Under the pieces are notes generated by a model. That model searched no databases, had not been told where the DNA came from, and was given only the letters and a program-made list of their open reading frames with translations. Made by a program: the position numbers and the translations under genes. From positions 1 to 64,000 of the forward strand of contig JAEUPP010000013.1 of NCBI GenBank assembly GCA_016790075.1: a DNA stretch of 64,000 nt. Direction: 5' to 3'. Positions 47,592-56,472 of this stretch are shown here, in pieces (positions within the stretch are counted from its first letter, which is position 1; each line of letters opens with the position of its first letter). This DNA is from Rhodanobacteraceae bacterium. GTDB taxonomy: Bacteria; Pseudomonadota; Gammaproteobacteria; Xanthomonadales; Rhodanobacteraceae.

Positions 47592-47824
47592 TCGCACTCC
47601 CACCGGCGCACGGCGTTTGCGAGCACGCTGACAGTCGGAATTCAGGGGCCGGCTCTGCGTCGGTGGGAGGACGCACAAAAGATCGCTGCGGTACCGCGCT
47701 AATTCCAGGGGATTAGAGGCTGGCGCCCGGCGGTCTTAGGAACAGGGGGAATCCAAGAGGACCGTGTGCCGGGCGCCAGTAACCGGTAAGCACCGCGGAT
47801 TGCGCAAGCAGCCGCGGTGTTTTT
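47592..47824 (+). ncRNA. Candidate sigma-54-dependent structured small RNA
   Basis: Between a sigma-54 promoter and an intrinsic terminator there is no reading frame but much base-pairing. Domain 1 (47597-47669): a 14-bp stem with one G-U pair, enclosing two small hairpins, GCGT/ACGC and GTCGG/CCGGC, i.e. a three-way junction. Domain 2 (47720-47779): a perfect 12-bp stem CTGGCGCCCGGC/GCCGGGCGCCAG topped by GGTC/GACC and GGA/TCC, with a purine-rich loop ACAGGGGGAA. It then ends in the terminator at 47791. I do not recognise it as a known family. Predicted length about 230 nt. Confidence 0.55.
47791..47824 (+). terminator. Intrinsic terminator of the small RNA
   Basis: CACCGCGG, 13-base loop, CCGCGGTG, then TTTTT. 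Perfect 8-bp stem followed by T-run on the plus strand. Confidence 0.85.
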
Positions 47825-47993
47825 ATTGGTGCCGTGCGCAGAGTATCCGGGTCACGCATTATCAAACCGTGAAACCGATCGAATCTCCGCATTATTTCGT
47901 GGACTGACAAATTCGGCCAGGTCAATAAGCGACCCAAGCCGTCACCCCGAAATATTCGCCCTAACCGTGATCGTTCGCCCAGTTTTTCGCAGC

Positions 47994-48009
47994 TGGCACG
48001 CGAACTGCA
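47994..48009 (+). promoter_or_regulatory. Sigma-54 promoter (second of two)
   Basis: TGGCACG-CGAA-CTGCA, the same form as the site at 47567. Predicted start near 48020, 30 bases before the ATG of the 66-residue protein. The 165 bases between the RNA terminator and this site hold no gene; they may contain activator sites. Confidence 0.7.
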
Positions 48010-48049
48010 TCACAGATCTGGCGACCGATCAGTCCAGAGGAGCCAGCCA

Positions 48050-48250
48050 ATGAACGCCGCCATCGATCCGATGATTCAGGTCAATCCGTTGTTCATGCGC
48101 ATGGATCTGCTGATCGAAGTCGGCAAGCTCGAGCTCGCTATCGCGAACATCCGCCGCCAGAAAGCGGCGAACGAAGCAGAACCACTGATCGCCCCCCTCG
48201 CATCACGCATCGCGCGCCTGAACGAAGCATTGGGCCGATTGACTGCCTGA
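48050..48250 (+). CDS. Small helical protein, unknown function, sigma-54-driven
   Basis: 66 residues, ATG with GAGGAG eight bases upstream. Sequence suggests two amphipathic helices: LFMRMDLLIEVGKLELAIAN, then a basic break (IRRQKAANEAE) and LIAPLASRIARLNEALGRL. No signal peptide, cysteine or known motif. It sits alone between a sigma-54 promoter and a strong terminator, so it is a one-gene transcription unit. No function can be named; a small regulator or adaptor is a guess. Confidence 0.75.
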   Translation: MNAAIDPMIQVNPLFMRMDLLIEVGKLELAIANIRRQKAANEAEPLIAPLASRIARLNEALGRLTA

Positions 48251-48292
48251 ACCCTCTCTCTCCTCCGCGCCCGACCCGCGCGGACTTTACAG

Positions 48293-48317
48293 GCCCCGTA
48301 ATGCGGGGCTTTTTTTT
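48293..48317 (+). terminator. Intrinsic terminator after the microprotein gene
   Basis: GCCCCG-TAATG-CGGGGC followed by eight T. A second GC-rich stem (CCGCGC/GCGCGG, near 48265-48282) precedes it. Confidence 0.92.
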
Positions 48318-48371
48318 GCTGATTTGCACGCCGACAACCCCGGCCGGACGGCGCCGGCATAGCGGTTTGTG

Positions 48372-49247
48372 CTAGTCGTCCCGGGTACGCAGACGCCCAG
48401 CATCGGGCGGCGCGCTCGGCGCGCGCTGCATGGCCGGTGTGGACGTGCGGGCAGCCGCCGCGGGCATCTGCCGTGCCGGCGCACCGGCATGCGGAGTCGG
48501 CAGGTTGATGCGGCGCTGGTCGAAGGCCGGGCCAGTACGGATGGGGCGCTCGTCGCGCGGCGGCAGCCCCGCCGAGCCGCGCGCGGTCCTATCTTGCAGC
48601 GACATTTCTGGCCTACCCAGTGGAAGCAATTCACGCTGCGGCAGCCCTTCACCACGGCGCACACGCGGCGCGCCGTAGTACGGATCGACGCTTTCTGTCC
48701 TAAGCTGCCGTCCTGTGTCAAAACCCAGTGGACGGCCAGCTTCACCGCCCTGGTTGGAGGGCAAGCGGGCGCTGCGATTGGCGTGCATGACCGCCTCGGC
48801 GGAGGGCACGCGCCGACCGTTCATGGCAGCGATCGTCGAGGCTTCACTGGCAACATTCCGGGTGCGCTCACGCGCAAGCGCGCGTTGGTGACGCTGCCAG
48901 GACCAGTCGTGGTAACCCACACCCCACCAGCTCGCATACCAGGGCGCGTGACCAAAATACGGCCAGCCGGCGTAACAAGGGCTGTGATAGCTGTAGACGG
49001 AATACGGCCAGTTCGTGGTGCCAAGGTAAAAACTTGGGCTAACGTAGGGATCGTAATAGCCAAAATGGCCAGGACCGCCGGAATAGCCGAAACAGTAACC
49101 CGTGTAGTAACCGTCGTGGTCGTGTTCGGAATAGTGCCGCCCGTGCTCGTAGTAATAGTCAGCAGCGCCGTCGTGACGGTAGTAGCTGGTGCTGGCGCAT
49201 CCGGTCAGCGCCGTGGCAGCCAGCAGGGAGCAGACCAGTCGACGCAT
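48372..49247 (-). CDS. Tyr/His/Gly-rich lipoprotein
   Basis: 291 residues from the ATG at 49247 (GAGGTG upstream), with a lipoprotein signal MRRLVCSLLAATALTGCAST. Residues ~20-110 are extraordinarily rich in Tyr, His, Gly, Asp and Trp (for example DGAADYYYEHGRHYSEHDHD and GHFGYYDPYVSPSFYLG), and the second half is Arg/Pro/Ala-rich and looks disordered. The His/Asp clusters could bind metal, but no family is recognised. It lies downstream of pepN by 65 bases on the same strand. Confidence 0.78.
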   Translation of the reverse strand: MRRLVCSLLAATALTGCASTSYYRHDGAADYYYEHGRHYSEHDHDGYYTGYCFGYSGGPGHFGYYDPYVSPSFYLGTTNWPYSVYSYHSPCYAGWPYFGHAPWYASWWGVGYHDWSWQRHQRALARERTRNVASEASTIAAMNGRRVPSAEAVMHANRSARLPSNQGGEAGRPLGFDTGRQLRTESVDPYYGAPRVRRGEGLPQRELLPLGRPEMSLQDRTARGSAGLPPRDERPIRTGPAFDQRRINLPTPHAGAPARQMPAAAARTSTPAMQRAPSAPPDAGRLRTRDD

Positions 49248-49312
49248 AGCGGACACCTCGGGGCCGGAGGACAACCGCAGTCTAGCGCAGCAGTCATTAA
49301 CGGTATCTGACG

Positions 49313-51943
49313 TCAACCCAGGCTGCGGCGCAGGATGTCGCCGAGATCATGCGAGCTCTCGCCCTCGGAAAGCCTTTGCAAGGTCGCCTGAGCCAAGGCC
49401 CGCCGCTGTGGTTCAAGGCGACGCCAGTCCTTGAGCGCCGTCGCCAGACGCGCCGCCGTCGTCGGATTCAGTGCATCGATCTCACGCAGGGCCTGCTCGA
49501 TCAGCCGGTAACCAGCCCCATCGCTACGGTGGAACGCTATCGGATTGCGTGCCGCAAACCCATGCAGCAGCGCAGCAACCCGATTCGGATTGCGCAGGCT
49601 GAAGCGTGGATGGTGCAGCAGCGCCGCTACACGTTCGACGGTGTCAGGGCGTGGCACCGTAGCCTGCAGAGCAAACCATTTGTCCAGCGTGACAGCATCC
49701 GCATCGTAACGGCGTGCGAAATCCTGCAGTGCTTTCTGTGCCTGCGGCGCGTCCTGGGCGAGCAGTCCCGCCAACGCGGCAAGGCGTTCGGTCATGGTCG
49801 GCGCAAGTACGTAGCGCGTTGCAGCGACTTCAGGCGCGAGCTCGCTATCGATCCGTAGCCATAACCGCAGGCAGCGGTTGAGCAGGCGCCGCCGCCCCCG
49901 CGCAAGCCCGTCGAACGCCCCGACCTCACTCCGCAGCAGCAGGGTATGGCGCGTCGCCAGCATTTCGGCCAGCCGCCGCGCAAGTGCGTTTTCGAGGGTT
50001 TCCCGCGCCGCATGCAGCGCCGCGGGGTCCAGCGGTTCGCACTGCGGGGCGAGTTCGTTGTAGTCGGGCGGCATGGATAACTCGGCCAGCAACGCCGGAT
50101 CGATGTCGGCGCCGAAAAGCTCCGCCAGGGTGTCGCACCAGATGCGCAGCTCCGGCGAGTCGGTCTCGCCATCGATCGCCCGCAGCAGCGCCTTGCGTGC
50201 CAGTTGCTGCGAAGCTTCCCAGCGGTTGAAGCCATCGCTTTCGTTGCGCAACAGGAAGGCCAAGTCGTCGGCGTTGTGATCGCTGTGCAACTGTACGGGC
50301 GCAGAAAACCCGCGCAGCAACGAAACCGCGCGCGGCGCGGCAACGTCAGCGAAGACGAAGGTCTGCTCTGCGCTGACCAGTTCCAGCACGCGCTCACTCT
50401 GCGCCGATTCGCCCGGCGCCTCGCGCAGCGGCAGATTGCAGCCATCGGCGCCCAGCAGCGCGACCCGGACCGGAATCGGCACTGCACCTTTGTGCGGTTG
50501 CTGCGGCGTGGTTGCGGTGTGCTGGCGCAGGCGCAGCGTGTAGCAACGCTGCGTGGCGTCGTAACTGCCCTGCGCTTCAAGCTGCGGCGTACCCGCCTGC
50601 GCATACCACGCGAGGTAAGGCATCAGATCTATGCCGTTCGCTTCGCCAAGCGCGGCAAGAAACTGCTCGACCGTGGCCGCCTGGCCGTCGTGACGGTGGA
50701 AGTACTCGTCCATGCCGCGGCGCCACGCGACCGGGCCAAGCCGGCCGGCAATCATGCGCACGAGCTCGGCGCCCTTGTCGTAGACCGTCGCGGTATAAAA
50801 ATTATCAATCGCCCGGTATTCCGACGGCCGTACCGGATGCGCGAGTGGTCCGGCGTCTTCAGCAAACTGCGCGCGGCGCAGGATCTGCACGTCCTCTATG
50901 CGCTTGAGCGTGGCCGAGTTCATGTCGGCACTGAACTGCTGCTCACGATAGACCGTGAGACCTTCCTTCAGCGAGAGCTGAAACCAGTCGCGGCAGGTGA
51001 CCCGATTGCCTGTCCAATTGTGGAAATACTCGTGAGCGACGATGGCCTCGACATGCGCATAGTCGTCATCACTGGACCGCTGCGGATCGGCGAGCAGGTA
51101 CTTCGCATTGAAGATATTGAGTCCCTTGTTCTCCATCGCGCCCATGTTGAAATCATGTGTGGCGACGATGTGGTACACATCAAGATCGTAGTTGCGGCCG
51201 TAGAGGCGCTCATCCCAGCGCATGGCACGCACCAGTGAATCCATGGCATAGGCGCAACGGTCGATCGAGTCCGCCTCGGCGAATATGCGCAGGGTCACCG
51301 CGCGGTTTTCGGCGGTAATGTAGGCACGTTCGATCCGCTCGAGCCGGCCGGCAACGAGCGCGAACAGATAACAGGGCTTGGGATGTGGATCGTCCCAGGC
51401 CGACCAGTGACGGCCATCGGGCAATTCGCCACTACCGGCGGGATTGCCGTTGGCGAGCAGCACCGGAAAACGCGCGCGATCGGCGCGCAGCACCACGTGA
51501 AACGGCGCCAGCACGTCAGGCCGATCCAGGTAATAAGTGATGCGGCGGAATCCCTCGGCCTCGCACTGGGTCAGCAGGAAGCCCTGTTCGGCGCTGCCCG
51601 ACAGATACAGACCCGAGAGTGCGCTATTGGTCGCGGGGTCAAGCTCGACCTCGGTTTCGAGCACGGCCTGATCCGGCACCTGCGCAAGAGTCAACGATTC
51701 ATGATCGACGGTATAGCCGCCCGCCTCGAGCTCGCATCCGTTCAACCAGATCCGTTTCAGGGTCAGGCCGACTCCGTCGAGTTTCAACGGCGCCGGACCG
51801 GGCGTCCTGCTGCGCAGTTCCAGGCGTGCCCGCACGCGGCTAGCGCGGATGTCGAGATCGAATTCGAGTTTTACCGCGGCCACCTGCCACGCAGGTGCGG
51901 CGTAGTCGGCGAGACGGACGACGCCGTAATCGGAAACGGACAT
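49313..51943 (-). CDS. pepN: Aminopeptidase N (M1 family)
   Basis: 876 residues, the length of E. coli PepN. The substrate motif MGAMENKGLNIFN and zinc site VAHEYFHNWTGNRVTCRD (HEXXH plus downstream Glu in SLKEGLTVYREQQF) are intact. The N-terminus RLADYAAPAWQVAAVKLEFD and the helical C-terminal domain fit the PepN branch. It is a cytosolic broad-specificity aminopeptidase. It diverges from the dehydratase gene with a 72-base gap. Confidence 0.96.
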   Translation of the reverse strand: MSVSDYGVVRLADYAAPAWQVAAVKLEFDLDIRASRVRARLELRSRTPGPAPLKLDGVGLTLKRIWLNGCELEAGGYTVDHESLTLAQVPDQAVLETEVELDPATNSALSGLYLSGSAEQGFLLTQCEAEGFRRITYYLDRPDVLAPFHVVLRADRARFPVLLANGNPAGSGELPDGRHWSAWDDPHPKPCYLFALVAGRLERIERAYITAENRAVTLRIFAEADSIDRCAYAMDSLVRAMRWDERLYGRNYDLDVYHIVATHDFNMGAMENKGLNIFNAKYLLADPQRSSDDDYAHVEAIVAHEYFHNWTGNRVTCRDWFQLSLKEGLTVYREQQFSADMNSATLKRIEDVQILRRAQFAEDAGPLAHPVRPSEYRAIDNFYTATVYDKGAELVRMIAGRLGPVAWRRGMDEYFHRHDGQAATVEQFLAALGEANGIDLMPYLAWYAQAGTPQLEAQGSYDATQRCYTLRLRQHTATTPQQPHKGAVPIPVRVALLGADGCNLPLREAPGESAQSERVLELVSAEQTFVFADVAAPRAVSLLRGFSAPVQLHSDHNADDLAFLLRNESDGFNRWEASQQLARKALLRAIDGETDSPELRIWCDTLAELFGADIDPALLAELSMPPDYNELAPQCEPLDPAALHAARETLENALARRLAEMLATRHTLLLRSEVGAFDGLARGRRRLLNRCLRLWLRIDSELAPEVAATRYVLAPTMTERLAALAGLLAQDAPQAQKALQDFARRYDADAVTLDKWFALQATVPRPDTVERVAALLHHPRFSLRNPNRVAALLHGFAARNPIAFHRSDGAGYRLIEQALREIDALNPTTAARLATALKDWRRLEPQRRALAQATLQRLSEGESSHDLGDILRRSLG

Positions 51944-52015
51944 GGCTGGGCTGGGAGACGGAGCAGGGCGCGCAGGCTAGCATGCCGCCACTGCGCCCTG
52001 TATCGTGCCCGCGCG

Positions 52016-52972
52016 ATGAACACGACCCCCAGCGTTACGCTTGCTGACATTCGCGATGCCGCTGCGCGCATCGCGCCGCATGCTTATGTCACCCCGGTGC
52101 TGCGTTCGCGCAGCCTCGACGAACTCGCCGGCGCCCAGCTGCATTTCAAATGCGAGCAACTGCAGCGAGTGGGCGCGTTCAAGTTTCGTGGCGCCTGCAA
52201 CGCCGTCTGGTCGCTGCCCGAGGATGTCGCGCGCAGCGGCGTGGTAACACATTCGTCGGGCAATCACGGCGCGGCGCTTGCACTCGCTGCGGCGACGCGT
52301 GGTATCGCCTGCCATGTGGTCGTTCCTGACGGCGCGGTACGCACCAAGCTTGCTGCGATCGAGGGCTATGGGGCGCAGCTGCATCGCTGCGCACCGAACA
52401 TCGCCGCACGCGAGCAAGCGGCGGCCAGCGTGCAACGGCAAACGGGCGCGACGCTCGTGCATCCGTTCACAAATGAACGGGTCATAGCCGGCCAGGGCAC
52501 GGCGGCGCTGGAGCTCATGCAGCAGTGTGGCGGTATCGATGTACTGGTCGCGCCGGTAGGCGGCGGCGGCTTGATCAGCGGCAGCGCCGTCGCGGCACGA
52601 GGGCTGAGTCCCGTCACCGCAGTGTTCGCCGCCGAACCCGAAGGCGCACCTGATGCTTACGAGTCGTTTCGCCGCGGCGAGCGTTATGTCGATATCCAGC
52701 CAAACACGATCGCCGATGGCCTGCGCGGCACAATAGGAGAAATCAACTTTGCCCTGATGCGCGCCAATGTCGACGCTGTACTGCCGGTCAGCGAAGCACA
52801 GATCATCGCCGCGATGCGCCTGATCTGGGAACGCCTCAAGCAGGTGATAGAACCATCAAGTGCAACGGCGCTTGCCGCTGTACTGCGATATCCCGCGCAT
52901 TTCGCCGGCAAGCGTGTCGGCGTGGTGCTGTCCGGCGGCAATGTCGATCTCGACGCATTGCCCTGGCGCTGA
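52016..52972 (+). CDS. PLP-dependent threonine/serine dehydratase
   Basis: 318 residues from ATG 52016, the first start outside the pepN gene. Fold-type II PLP enzyme: the lysine in VGAFKFRGACNAV, the substrate loop THSSGNHGAALALAAA, the phosphate loop VAPVGGGGLISGSAVA and the C-terminal VVLSGGNVDL. Without the regulatory domain of biosynthetic IlvA it resembles catabolic dehydratases or serine racemase. It would deaminate threonine or serine to the 2-oxo acid. Confidence 0.9.
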   Translation: MNTTPSVTLADIRDAAARIAPHAYVTPVLRSRSLDELAGAQLHFKCEQLQRVGAFKFRGACNAVWSLPEDVARSGVVTHSSGNHGAALALAAATRGIACHVVVPDGAVRTKLAAIEGYGAQLHRCAPNIAAREQAAASVQRQTGATLVHPFTNERVIAGQGTAALELMQQCGGIDVLVAPVGGGGLISGSAVAARGLSPVTAVFAAEPEGAPDAYESFRRGERYVDIQPNTIADGLRGTIGEINFALMRANVDAVLPVSEAQIIAAMRLIWERLKQVIEPSSATALAAVLRYPAHFAGKRVGVVLSGGNVDLDALPWR

Positions 52973-53051
52973 GTCAGACCTGCACTGAAGCCGGCCGAAC
53001 GTTTTCGACGCGCAGCCCTTGGTGCCGCCGCCGGCAACGGGGGAAATTGCT

Positions 53052-53951
53052 CTAACTTTCATTGGCTTTGCCGCGCGCTGACTGCGGCGCGCGGCTGACC
53101 CCGACCAGTGCAACCGCGACCAGTGCGATTCCGGCAGCCTCCCAGGCATCCGGACGCTCGCCGAGGAGCAACCAGGCCAGCAACACGCCACAGAGAGGTA
53201 CGGCGAGACTGATGATGCCAGCCACAGTCGCCGGCAGGCGCTGCACGATCATGGCCCATAACACCCAGGCCAGACCGGACGCGAGCACGGCGTTATAGGC
53301 CAGTCCCCAGACGAACGGCGCATTCCAGATGATAGGACGCTCCGGCACACACAGCGCGATCAGGCAAAGCCCGATGGCGCCGAACAGCATCTGCCACGCC
53401 GTCAGTCGCAGCGGCGTGGTGCCACCATCGGCAAAGGCGTTCTTGGAAATCGCGACCGCCAGCGCCCAGGCCAGTCCACTACCCAGCGCAAGCAACGCGC
53501 TCGCGCCTACCCCCAGGCCGTGCCAAGGCTGCAACACGCCGATCAGTCCGACAGCGGCGAGCGCGGCAAAAGCAAGCCGGCGCCCGTCGGGCCGCTCACG
53601 CAATACTGGCCAGGCGAGCAACAACAGCCAGAACGGCATCGTGTACGCCAGCAACGCGGTCTTGCCAGCTCCGCCCTCAACCAGCGCCCATTGCACCAGC
53701 GACTGGAACGCCGTGGTCTGCGCCAGGCCGAGCAGGATTACCGGCCGCAGCGGTGGGGCGCGCAAGGTCTCGCCGCGCAACAGCAGGACCACGAACAGCA
53801 CCAGGGTCGCGAGCACCGCGCGGATGGCCGCAAACTCAAACGGCCCCGAATACTGCAGCACCTGTTTCATGACGACCCAGTTGTAGCTCCAGACCAGGGT
53901 CAGCACGGCCAGCGCAAGCAAGGCGCCGCGGCGGGAAGCAGGGTCGCTCAT
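53052..53951 (-). CDS. EamA/DMT-family transporter
   Basis: 299 residues from the ATG at 53951; frame upstream is non-coding. Ten predicted membrane helices in two EamA repeats, for example ALLALAVLTLVWSYNWVVMK with a conserved W-S-x-N-W, TAFQSLVQWALVEGGAGKTA, and the last repeat ISLAVPLCGVLLAWLLLGER. Such proteins export amino acids, metabolites or drugs; the substrate cannot be told. Confidence 0.9.
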   Translation of the reverse strand: MSDPASRRGALLALAVLTLVWSYNWVVMKQVLQYSGPFEFAAIRAVLATLVLFVVLLLRGETLRAPPLRPVILLGLAQTTAFQSLVQWALVEGGAGKTALLAYTMPFWLLLLAWPVLRERPDGRRLAFAALAAVGLIGVLQPWHGLGVGASALLALGSGLAWALAVAISKNAFADGGTTPLRLTAWQMLFGAIGLCLIALCVPERPIIWNAPFVWGLAYNAVLASGLAWVLWAMIVQRLPATVAGIISLAVPLCGVLLAWLLLGERPDAWEAAGIALVAVALVGVSRAPQSARGKANES

Positions 53952-54114
53952 GGCAAGGGTTCTGACGAAACGCCGGATGATACGGCAAGCCTGCAGGCAT
54001 CCCATGCGCTGAGCGCGAGCTTGGCGACAGCGTGCAGGCTGCAACACACCGGCGCCGTCGTTATGCTTGGGCTTCGGCACAAGACCCCGGCATCCACGCC
54101 GGCCGGAGCTCCAC

Positions 54115-54543
54115 ATGATTATCGACGGCGTGCGCGCCATGGATCGCGCCACTGAACTCCTGTTGCGCTACTACACCGCGTTCAATCGCGGTGACTGGGA
54201 AAACATGCTGGCCTGCCTCGCCAGCGACGTGAAGCACGACATCAATCAGGGCCAGCGCGAAACGGGCCGCGACGCTTTCCGTCATTTCCTGGAGCGCATG
54301 CAGGTCAGCTACCGCGAGCAGCTACGCGACATCGTCGTCATGGCCAACGCGGACGGCTCGCGCGCTGCCGCGGAGTTCGTGGTCCACGGCGAATACATCG
54401 CGACGGATGCAGGCTTGCCGCCGGCGAATGGCCAGCGCTACGTGCTGCCGGGCGGCGCCTTTTTTGAAATCGCCGACGGCCAGATCTGCCGGTTGACGAA
54501 TTACTACAACCTCGACGACTGGCTACGCCAGGTGCGCGCATGA
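54115..54543 (+). CDS. SnoaL-like / ketosteroid isomerase-related protein
   Basis: 142 residues from ATG 54115, with GGAG six bases upstream. NTF2-like fold: ATELLLRYYTAFNRGDWENM, LACLASDVKHDINQG, FRHFLERMQVSYREQL and FFEIADGQICRLTNYYNLDD match a conserved proteobacterial SnoaL-like family. Substrate unknown. The stop overlaps the tag start by ATGA; with tag and the cytochrome gene it forms a tight three-gene unit. Confidence 0.85.
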   Translation: MIIDGVRAMDRATELLLRYYTAFNRGDWENMLACLASDVKHDINQGQRETGRDAFRHFLERMQVSYREQLRDIVVMANADGSRAAAEFVVHGEYIATDAGLPPANGQRYVLPGGAFFEIADGQICRLTNYYNLDDWLRQVRA

Positions 54544-55118
54544 GTGGTACCGGGACAAAGCGCTGCTTCTGGGCCGAATCCAGCGACAGCGAACGCATCT
54601 ACCACGACACCGAATGGGGCCGGCCGCTGCACGGCGATCAGGCACTATTTGAATTTCTCTGCCTCGAAGGCGCCCAGGCCGGCCTGTCATGGCGCACCAT
54701 CCTGGAAAAGCGGGCGCACTATCGCCGCGTATTTCACGATTTCGACATAGCCCGCTGCGCCAGGCTCACGGATGCGCAGCTCGAACGCGCCCTGGCTGAC
54801 CCCGGCATCGTACGCAATCGCCTCAAGGTCTATGCGGTGCGGCGCAATGCACTCGCAACCCAGGCCGTACAGCGCGAGCACGGCAGCCTGGATGCCTATC
54901 TCTGGGCCTTCGTCGACGGCAAGCCGGTCGACAACAAACCACGCAGCCGAAACGATGTACCCGCGAGCACTGCGCTGTCAGACCGCCTCAGCAAGGCATT
55001 GCGCAAGCAGGGTTTCACCTTTGTCGGCAGCACCATCTGCTATGCATTTTTGCAGGCGACGGGCATGGTCAACGATCATCTTGCCGACTGCTTCTGCCGC
55101 GAGGGCACCATCACATGA
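54540..55118 (+). CDS. tag: DNA-3-methyladenine glycosylase I
   Basis: 192 residues. It excises 3-methyladenine from DNA. The N-terminus CFWAESSDSERIYHDTEWGR contains the Cys/His zinc ligands; FEFLCLEGAQAGLSWRTILE, GIVRNRLKVYAVRRNA, FTFVGSTICYAFLQATGMVN and the final DCFC complete the family pattern. It overlaps both neighbours by four bases. Confidence 0.96.
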   Translation: MSGTGTKRCFWAESSDSERIYHDTEWGRPLHGDQALFEFLCLEGAQAGLSWRTILEKRAHYRRVFHDFDIARCARLTDAQLERALADPGIVRNRLKVYAVRRNALATQAVQREHGSLDAYLWAFVDGKPVDNKPRSRNDVPASTALSDRLSKALRKQGFTFVGSTICYAFLQATGMVNDHLADCFCREGTIT

Positions 55119-55648
55119 ATACCCCGACAACCTATTCCCGCCTTGTGCGCGTACTGCACTGGTTCACGCTGCTTCTGCTGATAGCCGTCTATGCAACGGC
55201 CGAACTGCGTGGCTGGGCGCCGGACCGCCCGACGCGGACCGCCGTCATGCAATGGCATATGGCGCTGGGGTTGCTGGCGGCACTGCTCGTGTTGCCGCGT
55301 CTTGGCGCACGCCTGAGCCGACCCGCCCCGCCGATACTACCGCCGCCAGGACGGTTTGCACTGCTCGCTGCCAGAGCCATGCATATCACCTTGTATCTGT
55401 TCCTGATCGTGCAACCCTTGCTTGGCCTGGTAACCGCGCAAAGCGGTGAACGCGCCGTCGTCATTCCCTTGACCGGCCTGACCCTGCCTGACCTGATCGT
55501 CAATGATCACGACCTGCACGAGTGGACCGAGGAAATGCACGTGCTGATCGGCAAGATCTTCTATGCCGTGATAGGCCTGCATGCACTCGCGGCACTTGCC
55601 CACCACTACTACTTCCGCGACAACACCTTGCGCCGCATGCTGGGTTGA
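55115..55648 (+). CDS. Cytochrome b561
   Basis: 177 residues, four membrane helices. Haem ligands are likely the histidines in VRVLHWFTLLLLIAVYATAE, MQWHMALGLLAALLVLP, MHITLYLFLIVQPLLGLV and the last helix MHVLIGKIFYAVIGLHALAA. Bacterial b561 proteins pass electrons from quinol, in E. coli as superoxide:quinone oxidoreductase. It ends a unit with tag. Confidence 0.92.
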   Translation: MNTPTTYSRLVRVLHWFTLLLLIAVYATAELRGWAPDRPTRTAVMQWHMALGLLAALLVLPRLGARLSRPAPPILPPPGRFALLAARAMHITLYLFLIVQPLLGLVTAQSGERAVVIPLTGLTLPDLIVNDHDLHEWTEEMHVLIGKIFYAVIGLHALAALAHHYYFRDNTLRRMLG

Positions 55649-55657
55649 TCTGAAGGC

Positions 55658-56407
55658 TCATTTTGAGGAGACGTATTTCTCGCGCCGTATATGCGGCACC
55701 GCCAGGCCCGCTTCCTTGAGCAGTGTGAACGCCTCGTCGACCATGTTCGGATTGCCGCAAAGATAGGCGATATCGCCCTGCGGACTCGGCACCAGCTCCT
55801 TCAGCAACCCTTGCACGTGGCCATTGCGATCCTGCGTGCGCGGCTGCGCACGCGCCGCGCGCGACAGGCAGGCGTGGTAGCGAAAACCTGGCACCTGCTG
55901 CTCGAATGCGCTGAAGTCGGCGTCGTAGAGCAGTTCCTGTTCGTTGCGCGCACCGAAGATCAGCACGACCTCGCATTGACGCTCGGCGATGACGCGGCGC
56001 AGCTGGGGCAGCATCGCGCGATACGGTGTAATGCCGGTGCCGGTGCCGACGAGCAGATAGCGCTGGTTCGCATCCGCATCGAGCAGGCAAAAACGGCCGT
56101 AAGGGCCGCTGGCGGTGATCGTATCGCCGTGCTGCAGATTGCCCAGCAACGCCGTGGCCGCACCGCCATCGACGTAGGACACGGCGATCTCGATCTGGCG
56201 TATCGGTGTGCCGTCGCCCGCCCCCACGGTGGCAATCGAATAACTGCGCTTGGTCGGTTTGCCGTCGCTGTAGTGGAAATGGATCTGCAGGAACTGGCCG
56301 GGAACGAAGACGAAAGGCTGATCGTCAGCGCGTTCAAACACGAGATGGCGCACGCTGGGCGCGAGCATATAGCTGGACACCAGACGCAACGGAAACTGTT
56401 CAGCCAC
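55658..56407 (-). CDS. Ferredoxin/flavodoxin-NADP reductase
   Basis: 249 residues. FAD-binding barrel with FVPGQFLQIHFHYSDGKPTK and RSYSIAT, then the NADP-binding domain YLLVGTGTGITPYRAML, VVLIFGARNEQELLYDADF, and the end AYLCGNPNMVDEAFTLLKEA. It supplies reduced ferredoxin or flavodoxin, or the reverse. It converges with the b561 gene, nine bases between stops, and is divergent from the ABC genes. Confidence 0.9.
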   Translation of the reverse strand: MAEQFPLRLVSSYMLAPSVRHLVFERADDQPFVFVPGQFLQIHFHYSDGKPTKRSYSIATVGAGDGTPIRQIEIAVSYVDGGAATALLGNLQHGDTITASGPYGRFCLLDADANQRYLLVGTGTGITPYRAMLPQLRRVIAERQCEVVLIFGARNEQELLYDADFSAFEQQVPGFRYHACLSRAARAQPRTQDRNGHVQGLLKELVPSPQGDIAYLCGNPNMVDEAFTLLKEAGLAVPHIRREKYVSSK

Positions 56408-56472
56408 GAGGCAGGACCAATAGGCATCAAAGGGGGCCGTATACTACCCGCCCCTTCCGGACCCTGCAGCCC

